A stretch of DNA of 31,290 nt from assembly GCA_002359635.1 (NCBI GenBank), contig DENJ01000090.1, positions 232 through 31,521 on the forward strand, written 5' to 3'. Below the pieces are notes generated by a model, which was not told the origin of the DNA, made no database searches, and saw only the letters and a program-made list of their open reading frames with translations. The translations under genes were made by a program, and so were the position numbers. This document shows positions 15,111 through 23,561 of this stretch, piece after piece. Numbering within the stretch: position 1 is the first letter of the stretch; the number at the start of each line of letters is the position of its first letter. This stretch comes from Burkholderiales bacterium UBA2647. Its GTDB lineage: Bacteria; Pseudomonadota; Gammaproteobacteria; Burkholderiales; Burkholderiaceae_E.

Positions 15111-16292
15111 TTGAACACGCTACGCACGGTCTGCCTGATCGGCAGCAGCCAGACGCTTTCTTGGGCCTCGTCCTATTACCTGCCTGCGGTACTTGCCACC
15201 CCTATTGCTGCCGATCTGGGCATCACTGAGCCATACTTTTTTTTATGTTTTAGCGCCTCGCTGATTATCGCGGCGCTTGTCGGACCCCGAGCTGGGCGTT
15301 GGATCGATCAGGTCGGGGGCAGCGTCGTCTTGCCGATCACGAACCTCATCTTTGCCTCAGGCCTGATCATGCTGGCCTTCGCCAATGGCCCGCTGAGCTT
15401 GCTGCTGGCATGGCTTGTACTCGGGATCGCGATGGGTTATGGACTTTATGACACTGCTTTTGCTGCGCTCGTCTACCTCTACGGTATGCATGCACGCAAG
15501 GCAATCACAGGGATCACGCTGATTGCAGGATTTGCGAGCACCGTCGGTTGGCCACTCAGCAGCTTGATGCTCGACACCTACGGCTGGCGCGGCGCTGTTA
15601 TCGCGTGGGCGCTGTTGCACCTGAGCTTGGGGCTCTTGCTTAATCGACTGATTCCGAAATTAAGAGTGCTCGGCCCTGAAGACCCTGGGTCAGCGCCAGC
15701 GCCGACCCTTGGCCATAACGATCTGGAAAATCGTCCAGCGCTTCCGCGATTTGCCGGCGCGCTGTTGATCTTTTCTTTTGCTGCAACCGGCTTTGTGAGC
15801 AGTGCCATGGCGGCCCATTTACCCTCACTGTTGCAAGCCGCAGGAGCCTCACTCGCGCTTGCGATCAGCGCAAGCACACTGATTGGCCCGGCTCAGGTTG
15901 GTGCGCGTCTGTTCCAATTGACAGCACTGGGACAGGCGCATCCGCTTTGGTCTGCCTGGCTTTCAACGCTAACCCATCCACTTGCGGTGCTTTTACTGCT
16001 TGGGGGCGGGCCCGGCTGGGCGATCGCCTTCACGATTTGTCATGGTCTTGGCACCGGCACCCAAACCATTGCCCGCGGCGCCCTCCCCTTAGCATTATTT
16101 GGTGCTGCAACTTATGGCGAACGTCTTGCTAAACTTTTGGCCCTGTCGCGTTTCACACAAGCGCTCGCGCCTTGGCTCTTCGGGTTGGCCATGGATCATT
16201 GGAAGGCCTCTGCACTCTGGATGAGTCTTACGCTATCGATCGCAGCCTTTATCGCCTTATTGCCCTTTCGCAGTGTCATCAGCAGATCATGA
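15111..16292 (+). CDS. MFS transporter
   Basis: A 393-residue membrane protein with about twelve hydrophobic segments. The motif GPRAGRWIDQVGG after the second helix is the MFS loop 2-3 motif, and GLGTGTQTIARGALPLALFG marks a second-half helix. The apparent start is TTG 15111, the first possible codon after an in-frame stop at 15102-15104; its Shine-Dalgarno is poor. It lies between the tartrate/malate dehydrogenase (77 bases upstream) and the sulfatase (28 bases downstream) on the same strand. It may therefore carry the organic acid or sulfate ester handled by those enzymes (inference). Confidence 0.85.
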   Translation: MNTLRTVCLIGSSQTLSWASSYYLPAVLATPIAADLGITEPYFFLCFSASLIIAALVGPRAGRWIDQVGGSVVLPITNLIFASGLIMLAFANGPLSLLLAWLVLGIAMGYGLYDTAFAALVYLYGMHARKAITGITLIAGFASTVGWPLSSLMLDTYGWRGAVIAWALLHLSLGLLLNRLIPKLRVLGPEDPGSAPAPTLGHNDLENRPALPRFAGALLIFSFAATGFVSSAMAAHLPSLLQAAGASLALAISASTLIGPAQVGARLFQLTALGQAHPLWSAWLSTLTHPLAVLLLLGGGPGWAIAFTICHGLGTGTQTIARGALPLALFGAATYGERLAKLLALSRFTQALAPWLFGLAMDHWKASALWMSLTLSIAAFIALLPFRSVISRS

Positions 16293-16320
16293 GGCTTTGC
16301 GAACTCGAAGGAGAACCGGG

Positions 16321-17628
16321 ATGAATATCATCTGGATTGTTGCTGATGATTTGGGCTATGCAGACCTGGGCTGCTACGGTGGCCGCGACGCAAGCTTCGG
16401 CGCGGTGTCGCCGCGCCTCGATCAGCTGGCTTCCGAGGGTCTACGCTTTACGGACGGCTACAGCAACTCCCCGGTTTGTTCGCCCACGCGCTTTGCACTC
16501 ATGACGGGTCGTTATCAGTACCGGCTCAGGGCAGCGGCTGAGGAGCCGATCAATAGCAAGGCGGCGGGTAACCCGACGCTTGGTTTGCCGCCAACGCATC
16601 CCACAATTGCATCGCTGCTGGCATCGGCGGGTTATCGCACGGCCCTGGTCGGTAAATGGCACCTCGGATTCCTGCCCCATTTTTCGCCGCTCCGTTCCGG
16701 ATACCAATACTTTTACGGCCCAATGGCAGGCGGCGTCGATTATTTCAGCCACTGCAATTCGAGTCGTCAACACGATTTATGGCTTGGTGAAGAGGCACAG
16801 CACGACACCGGGTATCTCACCGACCTCATCAGTCAAAAAGGCCTTGAGTTTGTCAGTAACGCGATCCAAGCAGGTCAAAACTTTTTTCTCAGCCTGCACT
16901 ACACAGCGCCGCATTGGCCCTGGGAAACGCGCGATGACGCTGCGCTTGCCGATCAGCTTGCACAAAATCTTTTTCATCTAGACGGGGGCAGCGTTGAGAC
17001 ATACCGACGCATGATTCACCACATGGATGAGGGCATCGGTCAATTGCTTGATGCCGTCGACAGACTCGGTCACCGTGATAACACCTTGATCATTTTTACA
17101 AGCGATAACGGCGGCGAGCGTTTTTCGGACAACTGGCCACACGTCGGCGGCAAGATGGACTTGACCGAGGGTGGCATTCGGGTGCCCTGGATCATGCGAT
17201 GGCCAGCGCAAATACCCGCCGCAAGCATCAGCCATCAATGCATGATGACCATGGACGTAAGTGCCACCATCCTTGAGGCGGCCTCGGTGTTACCCCATCC
17301 TGACTACCCGCTTGACGGCATCAGCTTAATGCCGGTTTTAAGTCGTCCAGGATACGCATTTGATCGCCCGCTTTACTGGCGGATGAACCACCGGCAGCAG
17401 GCTGCACACCGGGACGGAAACTGGAAGTATCTAAAAGTCGAACAGCAGGAGTATTTGTTTGATCTGTCGCTCGATGCCAGGGAAAGAGCCAACCTGAGCG
17501 CGCGATACCCAGATCGGTTCGAAAGCCTTAAAGCAGCATGGCATGCCTGGAATGCGGGCATGCCGGCGATACCCGATGACGCCACGATCAGCCTCGGCTA
17601 TGGCGTCGAGAACATGCCACAGCGATAA
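16321..17628 (+). CDS. type I sulfatase (arylsulfatase family), no signal peptide
   Basis: A 435-residue alkaline-phosphatase-superfamily sulfatase. The N-terminus contains metal-binding VADDLGYADLG (D9, D10) and the formylglycine motif CSPTR (Cys53) in SPVCSPTRFALMTGRYQ. The family GKWHLG block and FTSDNGGE metal site follow. ATG 16321 has AAGGAG about nine bases upstream; the open frame extends 16 codons further without a good site. There is no signal peptide, so the enzyme appears cytoplasmic. Maturation needs a formylglycine-generating enzyme not present in the window. It is downstream of the MFS gene, which may import its ester. The substrate is not predictable. The gene ends eight bases from the convergent thiolase. 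Confidence 0.92.
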   Translation: MNIIWIVADDLGYADLGCYGGRDASFGAVSPRLDQLASEGLRFTDGYSNSPVCSPTRFALMTGRYQYRLRAAAEEPINSKAAGNPTLGLPPTHPTIASLLASAGYRTALVGKWHLGFLPHFSPLRSGYQYFYGPMAGGVDYFSHCNSSRQHDLWLGEEAQHDTGYLTDLISQKGLEFVSNAIQAGQNFFLSLHYTAPHWPWETRDDAALADQLAQNLFHLDGGSVETYRRMIHHMDEGIGQLLDAVDRLGHRDNTLIIFTSDNGGERFSDNWPHVGGKMDLTEGGIRVPWIMRWPAQIPAASISHQCMMTMDVSATILEAASVLPHPDYPLDGISLMPVLSRPGYAFDRPLYWRMNHRQQAAHRDGNWKYLKVEQQEYLFDLSLDARERANLSARYPDRFESLKAAWHAWNAGMPAIPDDATISLGYGVENMPQR

Positions 17629-17635
17629 ACGCTGG

Positions 17636-18871
17636 CTAAACCCGTTCGATGATAATCGCGGGCGCCATACCCCCTGCTGCACACATTGTTGCCAAGCCAT
17701 AGCGCGCGTCGCGCCGCTCGAGTTCATCGAGTAACGTGCCGATCAGTATTGAACCTGTGGCGCCGATCGGATGGCCCAGGGCCATCGCGCCGCCGTTCAC
17801 ATTAACCTTATCGCGATCCAAGTTCAGGTCGCGGATAAATTTCTCGGCAACCACCGCAAAAGCCTCGTTGATTTCCCAAAGATCTATATCCTCAACCTTC
17901 AAGCCAGCTTTTTGCAATACTTTTTGTGCAGCAGGTACCGGCGCATTCAGCATCAGTGTCGGGCAGCCGCCAAGGTTGGCCATCGCGATCAGTTTTGCAC
18001 GCGGCTTGAGGCCGCGTTTGCTGGCATAGGCCGAGGAAGCGATCAGCAAGGCCGCCGCGCCGTCGACAACCCCTGAAGAATTGCCCGCATGATGGACAAA
18101 TTCAATATCCAAACCGGGATACTTTTTCAGAATCAAGCCTCGGTAAGTGGTGCCCTGATCATCGAGCGGGACATCGGCCATCGCGGCAAAAGCGGGCTTC
18201 AAGGACGAAAGACTCTCCATGGTGGTCCCTGGTCGAGGAAACTCCTCCTTATCGAGGGCTAGCGTGCCATCGTCGCGATAAATCGGGATGAGACTTCTCT
18301 TGAAATAATCGTTCTCAATGGCGGTTGCGGCGCGGCGCTGACTCTCCACAGCCAAGGCATCAAGCGCGTGGCGCGGAATCGAGGACATGGTTGCAATCGC
18401 ATCGGCGCAGACGCCTTGATGAGACTGGGGATGCGATTGGCGCAAACGCAAATTACCGCTATCCATCATCGGAGGACCATCGCCAAGTCTTCGCGCTGGC
18501 ATCGACATCATTTCGGTCCCACCGGCGATAATCAAATCCTCCATACCTGACATCACCATGCCTGCAGCCAGATTCACGCTGGTAATGCCCGAACCACAAA
18601 AGCGATCAAGCGTGACCCCGCTTGCACGCAAATCGAAGCCCGCATCGAGTGCGGCCATACGCGCCAGATCGCCGCTTTGTGCGCCAACCTGAGCGCTGGT
18701 ACCCCAGATAATGTCATCAACCTCGGCCGTATCCAGTTGGTTACGCGATGCGATCGCTTTAAGCACGCTGGCCGCAATATGCTGGGGGTGCATCCCGGCA
18801 AGCGCCCCTTTTCCCTGCTTGCCAATACCCCGGGGGCTGCGACAGGCGTCGATGATCCAGGCTTCAGACAT
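17636..18871 (-). CDS. acetyl-CoA acyltransferase (thiolase)
   Basis: A 411-residue thiolase. Nucleophile Cys92 lies in DRFCGSG, followed by EINEAFAVV, the GGAMALGHPIGATG histidine motif and the C-terminal CAAGG cysteine, so all catalytic elements are present. It would cleave beta-ketoacyl-CoA to acetyl-CoA and a shortened acyl-CoA, or run in reverse. ATG 18871 is preceded by AAGGA about ten bases upstream. It is 20 bases behind the AtuA small partner copy 2, so it forms an operon AtuA2 - small protein - thiolase. That context suggests degradation of a branched or otherwise unusual acyl chain rather than general fatty-acid oxidation. Confidence 0.93.
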   Translation of the reverse strand: MSEAWIIDACRSPRGIGKQGKGALAGMHPQHIAASVLKAIASRNQLDTAEVDDIIWGTSAQVGAQSGDLARMAALDAGFDLRASGVTLDRFCGSGITSVNLAAGMVMSGMEDLIIAGGTEMMSMPARRLGDGPPMMDSGNLRLRQSHPQSHQGVCADAIATMSSIPRHALDALAVESQRRAATAIENDYFKRSLIPIYRDDGTLALDKEEFPRPGTTMESLSSLKPAFAAMADVPLDDQGTTYRGLILKKYPGLDIEFVHHAGNSSGVVDGAAALLIASSAYASKRGLKPRAKLIAMANLGGCPTLMLNAPVPAAQKVLQKAGLKVEDIDLWEINEAFAVVAEKFIRDLNLDRDKVNVNGGAMALGHPIGATGSILIGTLLDELERRDARYGLATMCAAGGMAPAIIIERV

Positions 18872-18891
18872 GATGATGTTTCCTTGGTTGC

Positions 18892-19239
18892 TTAGCGATA
18901 AGCCACTAAATATGAACGATGCGATTCAGGCACCTCAAGACACAGACCAAGCAAGGCAGCGCTTAAGGCCTTCCCATACTGGTCCAGCGCAAGGCTTCTC
19001 GAAACACCCCCGCCAAGTGCGCCATGCGCTACAAAATTCAGAGCCTCTATCCCGGGAATCTCATAGCGAATCACCTCGCCACGAATGGCGCCTTGATAAT
19101 GGGCCTTCACGCGCTCGGCGCTCAGTTGATCGCAAAGCAGAGGATAAAGCGCCGGATGGTGTGCGAACACAGCGATATTGGACGTATCACCTTTGTCACC
19201 CGATCGGACATGAGCAAGATGTTGAAGGGCGACTTGCAT
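18892..19239 (-). CDS. AtuA-associated small protein, copy 2
   Basis: A 115-residue soluble protein with RSGDKGDTSNIAVF at residues 12-25, LSAERVK, ALNFVAHGALGGG and SRSLALD, the same blocks as the copy at 12087. The start ATG 19239 is three bases after the stop of AtuA copy 2, so translation is likely coupled. It represents the domain that other bacteria carry fused to AtuA. It is followed by the thiolase gene. The function is not known; tight pairing argues for a subunit or obligate partner of the AtuA protein. Confidence 0.85.
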   Translation of the reverse strand: MQVALQHLAHVRSGDKGDTSNIAVFAHHPALYPLLCDQLSAERVKAHYQGAIRGEVIRYEIPGIEALNFVAHGALGGGVSRSLALDQYGKALSAALLGLCLEVPESHRSYLVAYR

Positions 19240-19242
19240 GGA

Positions 19243-20619
19243 CTAGCTTTCGAAGTAACAAAGACTGGGTCGGATCGCCTCGCGAGGCACAAGTGTCGAC
19301 CATATGCCGATGATTTCCCGAACCCGATCTTGATGGGGCACGCGCTTGCCCGTGTGGGCAATACCCGAGACTGCCATGCCATCGACCTCGCGCCCCACTT
19401 TTTGCGCTTCTTCCCGGGTCAAGGTTCTTGCGGCCACCCGGACCCCAATCTCATAAGGCTCGACAGCATTTGCCGGGGTCGCCAAGCCGTGAATGGCATT
19501 AAGCCCAAGAAAATCAATGCGCAAATCTTCCGCTTTTAACTGTACCAGTTTGAATCGCTGCTCAAGAATCTGTTTCGCGAGCTGCGCACGTCGCAAAGCC
19601 CCGGCGCCAGCATAAAAAAACATATCCTCACCGATATAACCTTCAGTACAGCCGATTGATACCTTGAGACTGTCTGTCCGCGCCTTTCCGCCGATATCAC
19701 GCACAGCAATACGATTTTCCCCGAGCTTCTTAAGCCTTACCGTTGTGAAATCAACAACGACATCCGGCGTGATGTAGTTTGCAGGGTCATGCACCTCATA
19801 GAGCAACTGCTCCTTCACCGTTCGGAAGTCAACACAACCTCCCGTATGGGCCAACTTGGATATCACGGCACTACCGTCCTCGTCGACCTCGGCGATCGGA
19901 AAAGCCAAATGCCAGGGCTCATCAACATCTTTAAACCCTGGATCCGGAAAGTAGCCACCGGTAACCTGAGCCCCGCATTCCAATAAGTGGCCGATACCAC
20001 TTCCCGCGCCAAGCCTCGCCCAATCGCCGCTGTGCCATCCAAAAGAGGCCATCATCGGGGCAAGAAATATCGACGGGTCTGCAACCCGTCCGGTAAACAC
20101 AATGTGTGCCCCTGCTTGCAAGGCCTCGACAATCGGTTCAGCCCCAAGATAGGCTTCAGCAGACACGAGCCGATCGGCGATGCTTTTTGTTGGCAAGCCA
20201 TTTTCAAGCAAGCGATCGCTCAGTGAAAGAACCCGGTCTGTGATCAGGCTGCCGTTGACCGAGGCCACCTTCACGCCCCGGCAGCCAAGCGATTGTAAAA
20301 GTTTAACGCAATGCTGAGCGGCACCATCCGGATTGATCCAGCCCTGATTGCTGACAATTCGCGTGCCATGTGCGATGCATGCCGGCAACACCGCGCGCAA
20401 ACGATCATCGAGGTAGCTGTCATAGCCAGGAAACCCCGGATCACGCCTCGCGCGCACCTGCGCCGCCGACACCGTCGCTTCAGCCATCGTCTCAAAACAC
20501 AAAAAATCGAGATCGCCTCGCGCCGCATTCCATTGAGCGGGCTCGATCCTATCGCCCCACCATGCTGAGCCCGAACCGATGCGCAAGGTTTTCTTGTGCT
20601 GCCGTGTTTGCCATCTCAT
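19243..20619 (-). CDS. acyclic terpene utilization AtuA-family protein (DUF1446), copy 2
   Basis: A 458-residue soluble protein homologous along its length to the copy at 12423. It has LRIGSGSAWWGDRIEPA at the N-terminus, CFETMAEATV, a VFTGRVADPSIFLAPM block, HLLECGAQVTGGYF, AVISKLAHTGGCV and KEQLLYEVHDPANY. ATG 20619 has AGGGGAT a few bases upstream. It ends cleanly near CYFES, without the polar tail of copy 1. It is the first gene of an operon with its small partner and thiolase and is divergent from ompR. The family is linked to citronellol/geraniol and related branched acyl catabolism; the precise reaction is unproven. Confidence 0.9.
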   Translation of the reverse strand: MRWQTRQHKKTLRIGSGSAWWGDRIEPAQWNAARGDLDFLCFETMAEATVSAAQVRARRDPGFPGYDSYLDDRLRAVLPACIAHGTRIVSNQGWINPDGAAQHCVKLLQSLGCRGVKVASVNGSLITDRVLSLSDRLLENGLPTKSIADRLVSAEAYLGAEPIVEALQAGAHIVFTGRVADPSIFLAPMMASFGWHSGDWARLGAGSGIGHLLECGAQVTGGYFPDPGFKDVDEPWHLAFPIAEVDEDGSAVISKLAHTGGCVDFRTVKEQLLYEVHDPANYITPDVVVDFTTVRLKKLGENRIAVRDIGGKARTDSLKVSIGCTEGYIGEDMFFYAGAGALRRAQLAKQILEQRFKLVQLKAEDLRIDFLGLNAIHGLATPANAVEPYEIGVRVAARTLTREEAQKVGREVDGMAVSGIAHTGKRVPHQDRVREIIGIWSTLVPREAIRPSLCYFES

Positions 20620-20710
20620 CCCCTAAGCATAAGCTGAGTCGGCCCGTAAGCATTCGTGAAGCCTCCTGCCGCATCTCAAAAATCCGTAAAGGCTGCTTTA
20701 TCATGACGGG

Positions 20711-21514
20711 ATGATGCAGCAGCATGCCGCCCGCCCCCCCGATGTCCTGGTGGTCGACGATGACCCCCGATTGCGTGATCTCTTGCGCCGCTATCTTACG
20801 CAGCAAGGTTTTTCGGTGGTTGTCGCTGAAGACGCTCAGGCGATGAATCGGGTAATGCGCTACCAGCGATTTGATCTGATGGTGCTTGATTTAATGATGC
20901 CCGGTGAGGATGGACTCCAAGTGATTGCGCGCTTACGCGCCGCGCAATCGGACCTGCCGGTGATTGTGCTCACGGCCCGGGGCGATGAGAGCGACCGCAT
21001 CACCGGGCTTGAAGCAGGCGCAGACGACTACCTTGCCAAGCCTTTCAACCCCAGAGAGCTTGTGGCAAGAATCCAATCGGTATTGCGCCGATCAAGGCTG
21101 ACCGAAATGCCGGGTGCTCCAAGCAGCGAGCCGCAACGCATGCGCTTTGGAGCGTTCGAACTGGATTTGTCGACCCGCAGCCTTCGCAAAGAAGGCGTTC
21201 CGATTCCCTTGACGACCTCGGATTTCGCAACGCTCAAGGCCTTGGCACGTCACGCTAGAGAGCCCTTATCGCGGCAACGTCTGATGCAATTATCTCGAGG
21301 GCGAGACTACGAAAGCAGCGACCGGAGTCTCGATGTGCAAATCTCAAGATTGCGCAAGCTCCTTGAAGACGACCCTCATCACCCGCGGTATTTACAGACC
21401 GTCTGGGGCGTGGGCTATGTCTTGATCCCTGATCAGGATGAGAAAACCGATTCGCGTCCGGTGATTAACCCAAGCGCAGCGCCTGGCAAGGTCATCGATG
21501 CGCATGAGGGCTAA
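20711..21514 (+). CDS. ompR: OmpR-type two-component response regulator
   Basis: A 267-residue response regulator. Receiver domain (about 10-125): acidic pair D16-D17, phospho-acceptor Asp60 in VLDLMMPGEDG, switch Thr88 and Lys110 in AKPFNPREL. The C-terminal winged helix (about 140-240) has TSDFATLKALARHAREPLSR, RSLDVQISRLRKLLEDD and the TVWGVGYVL end. The sequence GADDYLAKPFNPRELVARI is very close to E. coli OmpR. Starts at ATG 20711 or 20714. No envZ-like sensor kinase follows; the next gene is fpr on the opposite strand, overlapping its stop by four bases. A tail of about 25 residues follows the usual OmpR end. Confidence 0.9.
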   Translation: MMQQHAARPPDVLVVDDDPRLRDLLRRYLTQQGFSVVVAEDAQAMNRVMRYQRFDLMVLDLMMPGEDGLQVIARLRAAQSDLPVIVLTARGDESDRITGLEAGADDYLAKPFNPRELVARIQSVLRRSRLTEMPGAPSSEPQRMRFGAFELDLSTRSLRKEGVPIPLTTSDFATLKALARHAREPLSRQRLMQLSRGRDYESSDRSLDVQISRLRKLLEDDPHHPRYLQTVWGVGYVLIPDQDEKTDSRPVINPSAAPGKVIDAHEG

Positions 21515-22287
21515 CGCTCCGCAAATGCCCTTTCGATCACGTAATCGCCCTGAACGCCGGCGCTCGGTGAAATCTGAAAACCTCGGCGATCAAGCATCAG
21601 GGCACTTTCTTTAAGCATCGCAGGACTGCCGCAGATCATGACCCGATCGCTGGCAGGATCGAGTGCTGTTTGTCTGATGTCGACAAAAAGTTGTCCCGAT
21701 TCAATGGCTGTGGTGAGCCTTCCGCTGTGCGTAAAGGCCTCACGCGTGACCGTGGGATAGTAAATCAGCTGTCGGGATACCATGTCCCCGAGCAACTCAT
21801 GCCGCGGCAAGGTTTCGCGAATGAACTGAGCATAAGCCAATTCGCTCACCAGCCGAACGCCATGAATCAATATCACTGTTTCAAATCGCTCATAGGTCTC
21901 AGGATCCTGAATGATGCTCATGAAGGGCGCAAGCCCTGTACCTGTGGCAAACAAGAAAAGTCGATTACCGGGCTTTAAGTCATCGATCACCAGTGTGCCG
22001 ACCGTCTTGTGCCCCATCAACAAACGATCGCCGACTTGAACATGCTGCAGTCTTGACGTTAGCGGCCCGTCAGGGACCTTGATCGATAAGAACTCCAAAT
22101 AAGGCTCGTAGTTCGGGCTTGCAATGCTGTAGGCACGCATCAAGGGTTTAGCGTCAACCTCAAGTCCAATCATCACGAAGTGGCCGTTCCTAAATCTCAA
22201 ACTATCATGTCGGCTCGTCTTAAATGAAAAAAGTGTATCGTTCCAGTGATACACATCAAGAATCTGAACCTCGTCAAACGCCGCCAT
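21511..22287 (-). CDS. fpr: ferredoxin--NADP(+) reductase
   Basis: A 258-residue FAD flavoprotein of the bacterial Fpr subclass. The FAD-binding motif RAYSIAS begins at residue 51, the NADP domain has LFATGTGLAPFMSII and MICGSPAML, and the C-terminus YVIERAFAER has the aromatic/acidic ending typical of bacterial FPRs. It moves electrons between NADPH and ferredoxin or flavodoxin in the cytoplasm, often in oxidative-stress defence. ATG 22287 has GGATGAG just upstream. It is convergent with ompR, with a 4-base overlap (CTAA) holding both stop codons. Confidence 0.93.
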   Translation of the reverse strand: MAAFDEVQILDVYHWNDTLFSFKTSRHDSLRFRNGHFVMIGLEVDAKPLMRAYSIASPNYEPYLEFLSIKVPDGPLTSRLQHVQVGDRLLMGHKTVGTLVIDDLKPGNRLFLFATGTGLAPFMSIIQDPETYERFETVILIHGVRLVSELAYAQFIRETLPRHELLGDMVSRQLIYYPTVTREAFTHSGRLTTAIESGQLFVDIRQTALDPASDRVMICGSPAMLKESALMLDRRGFQISPSAGVQGDYVIERAFAER

Positions 22288-22376
22288 AGCTCATCCATCG
22301 AATCTGCATCGCATTAATCTGAAATACGCAAGGCGCGGAGCATACCAATAAACCGATTTGGGATGGCCACGACCGA

Positions 22377-22766
22377 TTACCATCCGAGCCCAAGCCGCAG
22401 GGGCAAGAAGACCGCCATGCCAGACAGCATGGTTCCCATGACAACCTGGCCCTTGCCTCGCCGGATCACAAAATAACCAAACCCTGCCAGTGCGGCGCAA
22501 AGGCGGGCATCCTTCAAGCTTGTGATGAGTTCACCGTTTGTCATGATAATTTCCGGGACGATAACAGCGCTGACCGCAGCGATCGGCGCAAATTGCAAAC
22601 CTCGCGAGGCCCAGGCCGGCCAAGGAATTTCACGATCGGGGATCAGGAAAAACGAACGCGTGAGCATGGTGATCAAAGCCATTAAAACAATGGTGAGATG
22701 CTGCCAAAAACCCGATCCCTGTATCCAGTCCCAAATACCGCCAAGCATCTCGATCAGCGCCCCCAA
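22377..22766 (-). CDS. azlD: branched-chain amino acid exporter small subunit AzlD
   Basis: A 129-residue membrane protein with about four hydrophobic segments, including the AzlD hallmark ALITMLTRSFFL and a RGLQFAPIAAVSAVIVPE segment (family R.L.YVP.A...A...P). It pairs with AzlC in exporting branched-chain amino acids (AzlCD / BrnFE type). The frame opens with TTG 22766, overlapping azlC by 13 bases; ATG 22748 is a shorter alternative, and neither has a strong Shine-Dalgarno. Overlap with azlC indicates coupled translation. Confidence 0.85.
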   Translation of the reverse strand: MGALIEMLGGIWDWIQGSGFWQHLTIVLMALITMLTRSFFLIPDREIPWPAWASRGLQFAPIAAVSAVIVPEIIMTNGELITSLKDARLCAALAGFGYFVIRRGKGQVVMGTMLSGMAVFLPLRLGLGW

Positions 22767-23524
22767 GACGACGATCGCCTGATGCCGGCGTCGCCTTGCC
22801 TGGTTTCAATCAAAAGACAAAGTGCAACCGCAGCGATGATCGCAATCACAATATTGAGTTTCAAAGGCAGACTGAAGGCCATCACAGCGACTGTCCCTGC
22901 AGCGAGGGCCGCAATCAAACGCATGCTGTTGCCTAGATGTTGTTGGCCACTCAGCAAGGACAATCCGACCCCCATCAGTCCGAGCATGCCTGCAAACCCG
23001 AGCCCCCAATGCTGCGGGATCCACGAGGCAAACAAGACGCCCGCCAAATTTGATAGCACCCAGGTTCCCCAGTTCAGCCCGCCATTTGCCGCAAGATAGG
23101 CCTGTTGCTCGACGAGCTTTTCACGACTACCGTCCGGACCCTCAGGAAAGCGACGAATGAATTGCACATAACTCAAATCCGCAGTGAGGTAGCCGCTAAG
23201 CAGGCGCTCAGCGCGAGGAAGCATCATCATGTAATGACGCAAATGCGCACTGAACACCAAAAAACGCAAGTTCACACAAAAGCTGGTCGCGAGGATCACC
23301 CACATGGGCGCTTCGGCAGCAAATAAGGGCATGGCCGCAAGCTGGGCACTGCCGGCAAAAACAACCAAGGCCATGAGCAGGCATTCGGAGAACCCCATGC
23401 CCGACTTAGCCATCGCCACGCCGGTCATCAGGCCCCAGGCTGCAATGCCGGGCGCAACGCCTAGCATGTCGCGCAAACCGAGCAAAAATGCGGGGTGTCG
23501 TCTGTAGGCCTTTCGTAGAAACAT
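22754..23524 (-). CDS. azlC: branched-chain amino acid exporter large subunit AzlC
   Basis: A 256-residue membrane protein of the AzlC family. The hallmark block VFAGSAQLAAMPL (about 56-68) and VNLRFLVFSAHLR (about 85-97) are present, with several further hydrophobic helices. With AzlD it would export branched-chain amino acids. ATG 23524 is the start; it lies 37 bases after the upstream PF10118 hydrolase gene on the same strand, so a common transcript is possible, though a functional link is not obvious. Confidence 0.9.
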   Translation of the reverse strand: MFLRKAYRRHPAFLLGLRDMLGVAPGIAAWGLMTGVAMAKSGMGFSECLLMALVVFAGSAQLAAMPLFAAEAPMWVILATSFCVNLRFLVFSAHLRHYMMMLPRAERLLSGYLTADLSYVQFIRRFPEGPDGSREKLVEQQAYLAANGGLNWGTWVLSNLAGVLFASWIPQHWGLGFAGMLGLMGVGLSLLSGQQHLGNSMRLIAALAAGTVAVMAFSLPLKLNIVIAIIAAVALCLLIETRQGDAGIRRSSSWGR

Positions 23525-23561
23525 AGCCTACATTGTGCCAGCCGCAGCTTGCCTCTGTGGC

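Noticed and set aside
18711..19313. 200-codon plus-strand open frame antisense to thiolase and the AtuA small partner
   Set aside because: No recognisable domain, and it spans the junction of two well-supported minus-strand genes.
22291..22500. 69-codon minus-strand open frame downstream of azlD
   Set aside because: It lies mostly within azlD in another frame, with no Shine-Dalgarno or recognisable pattern.
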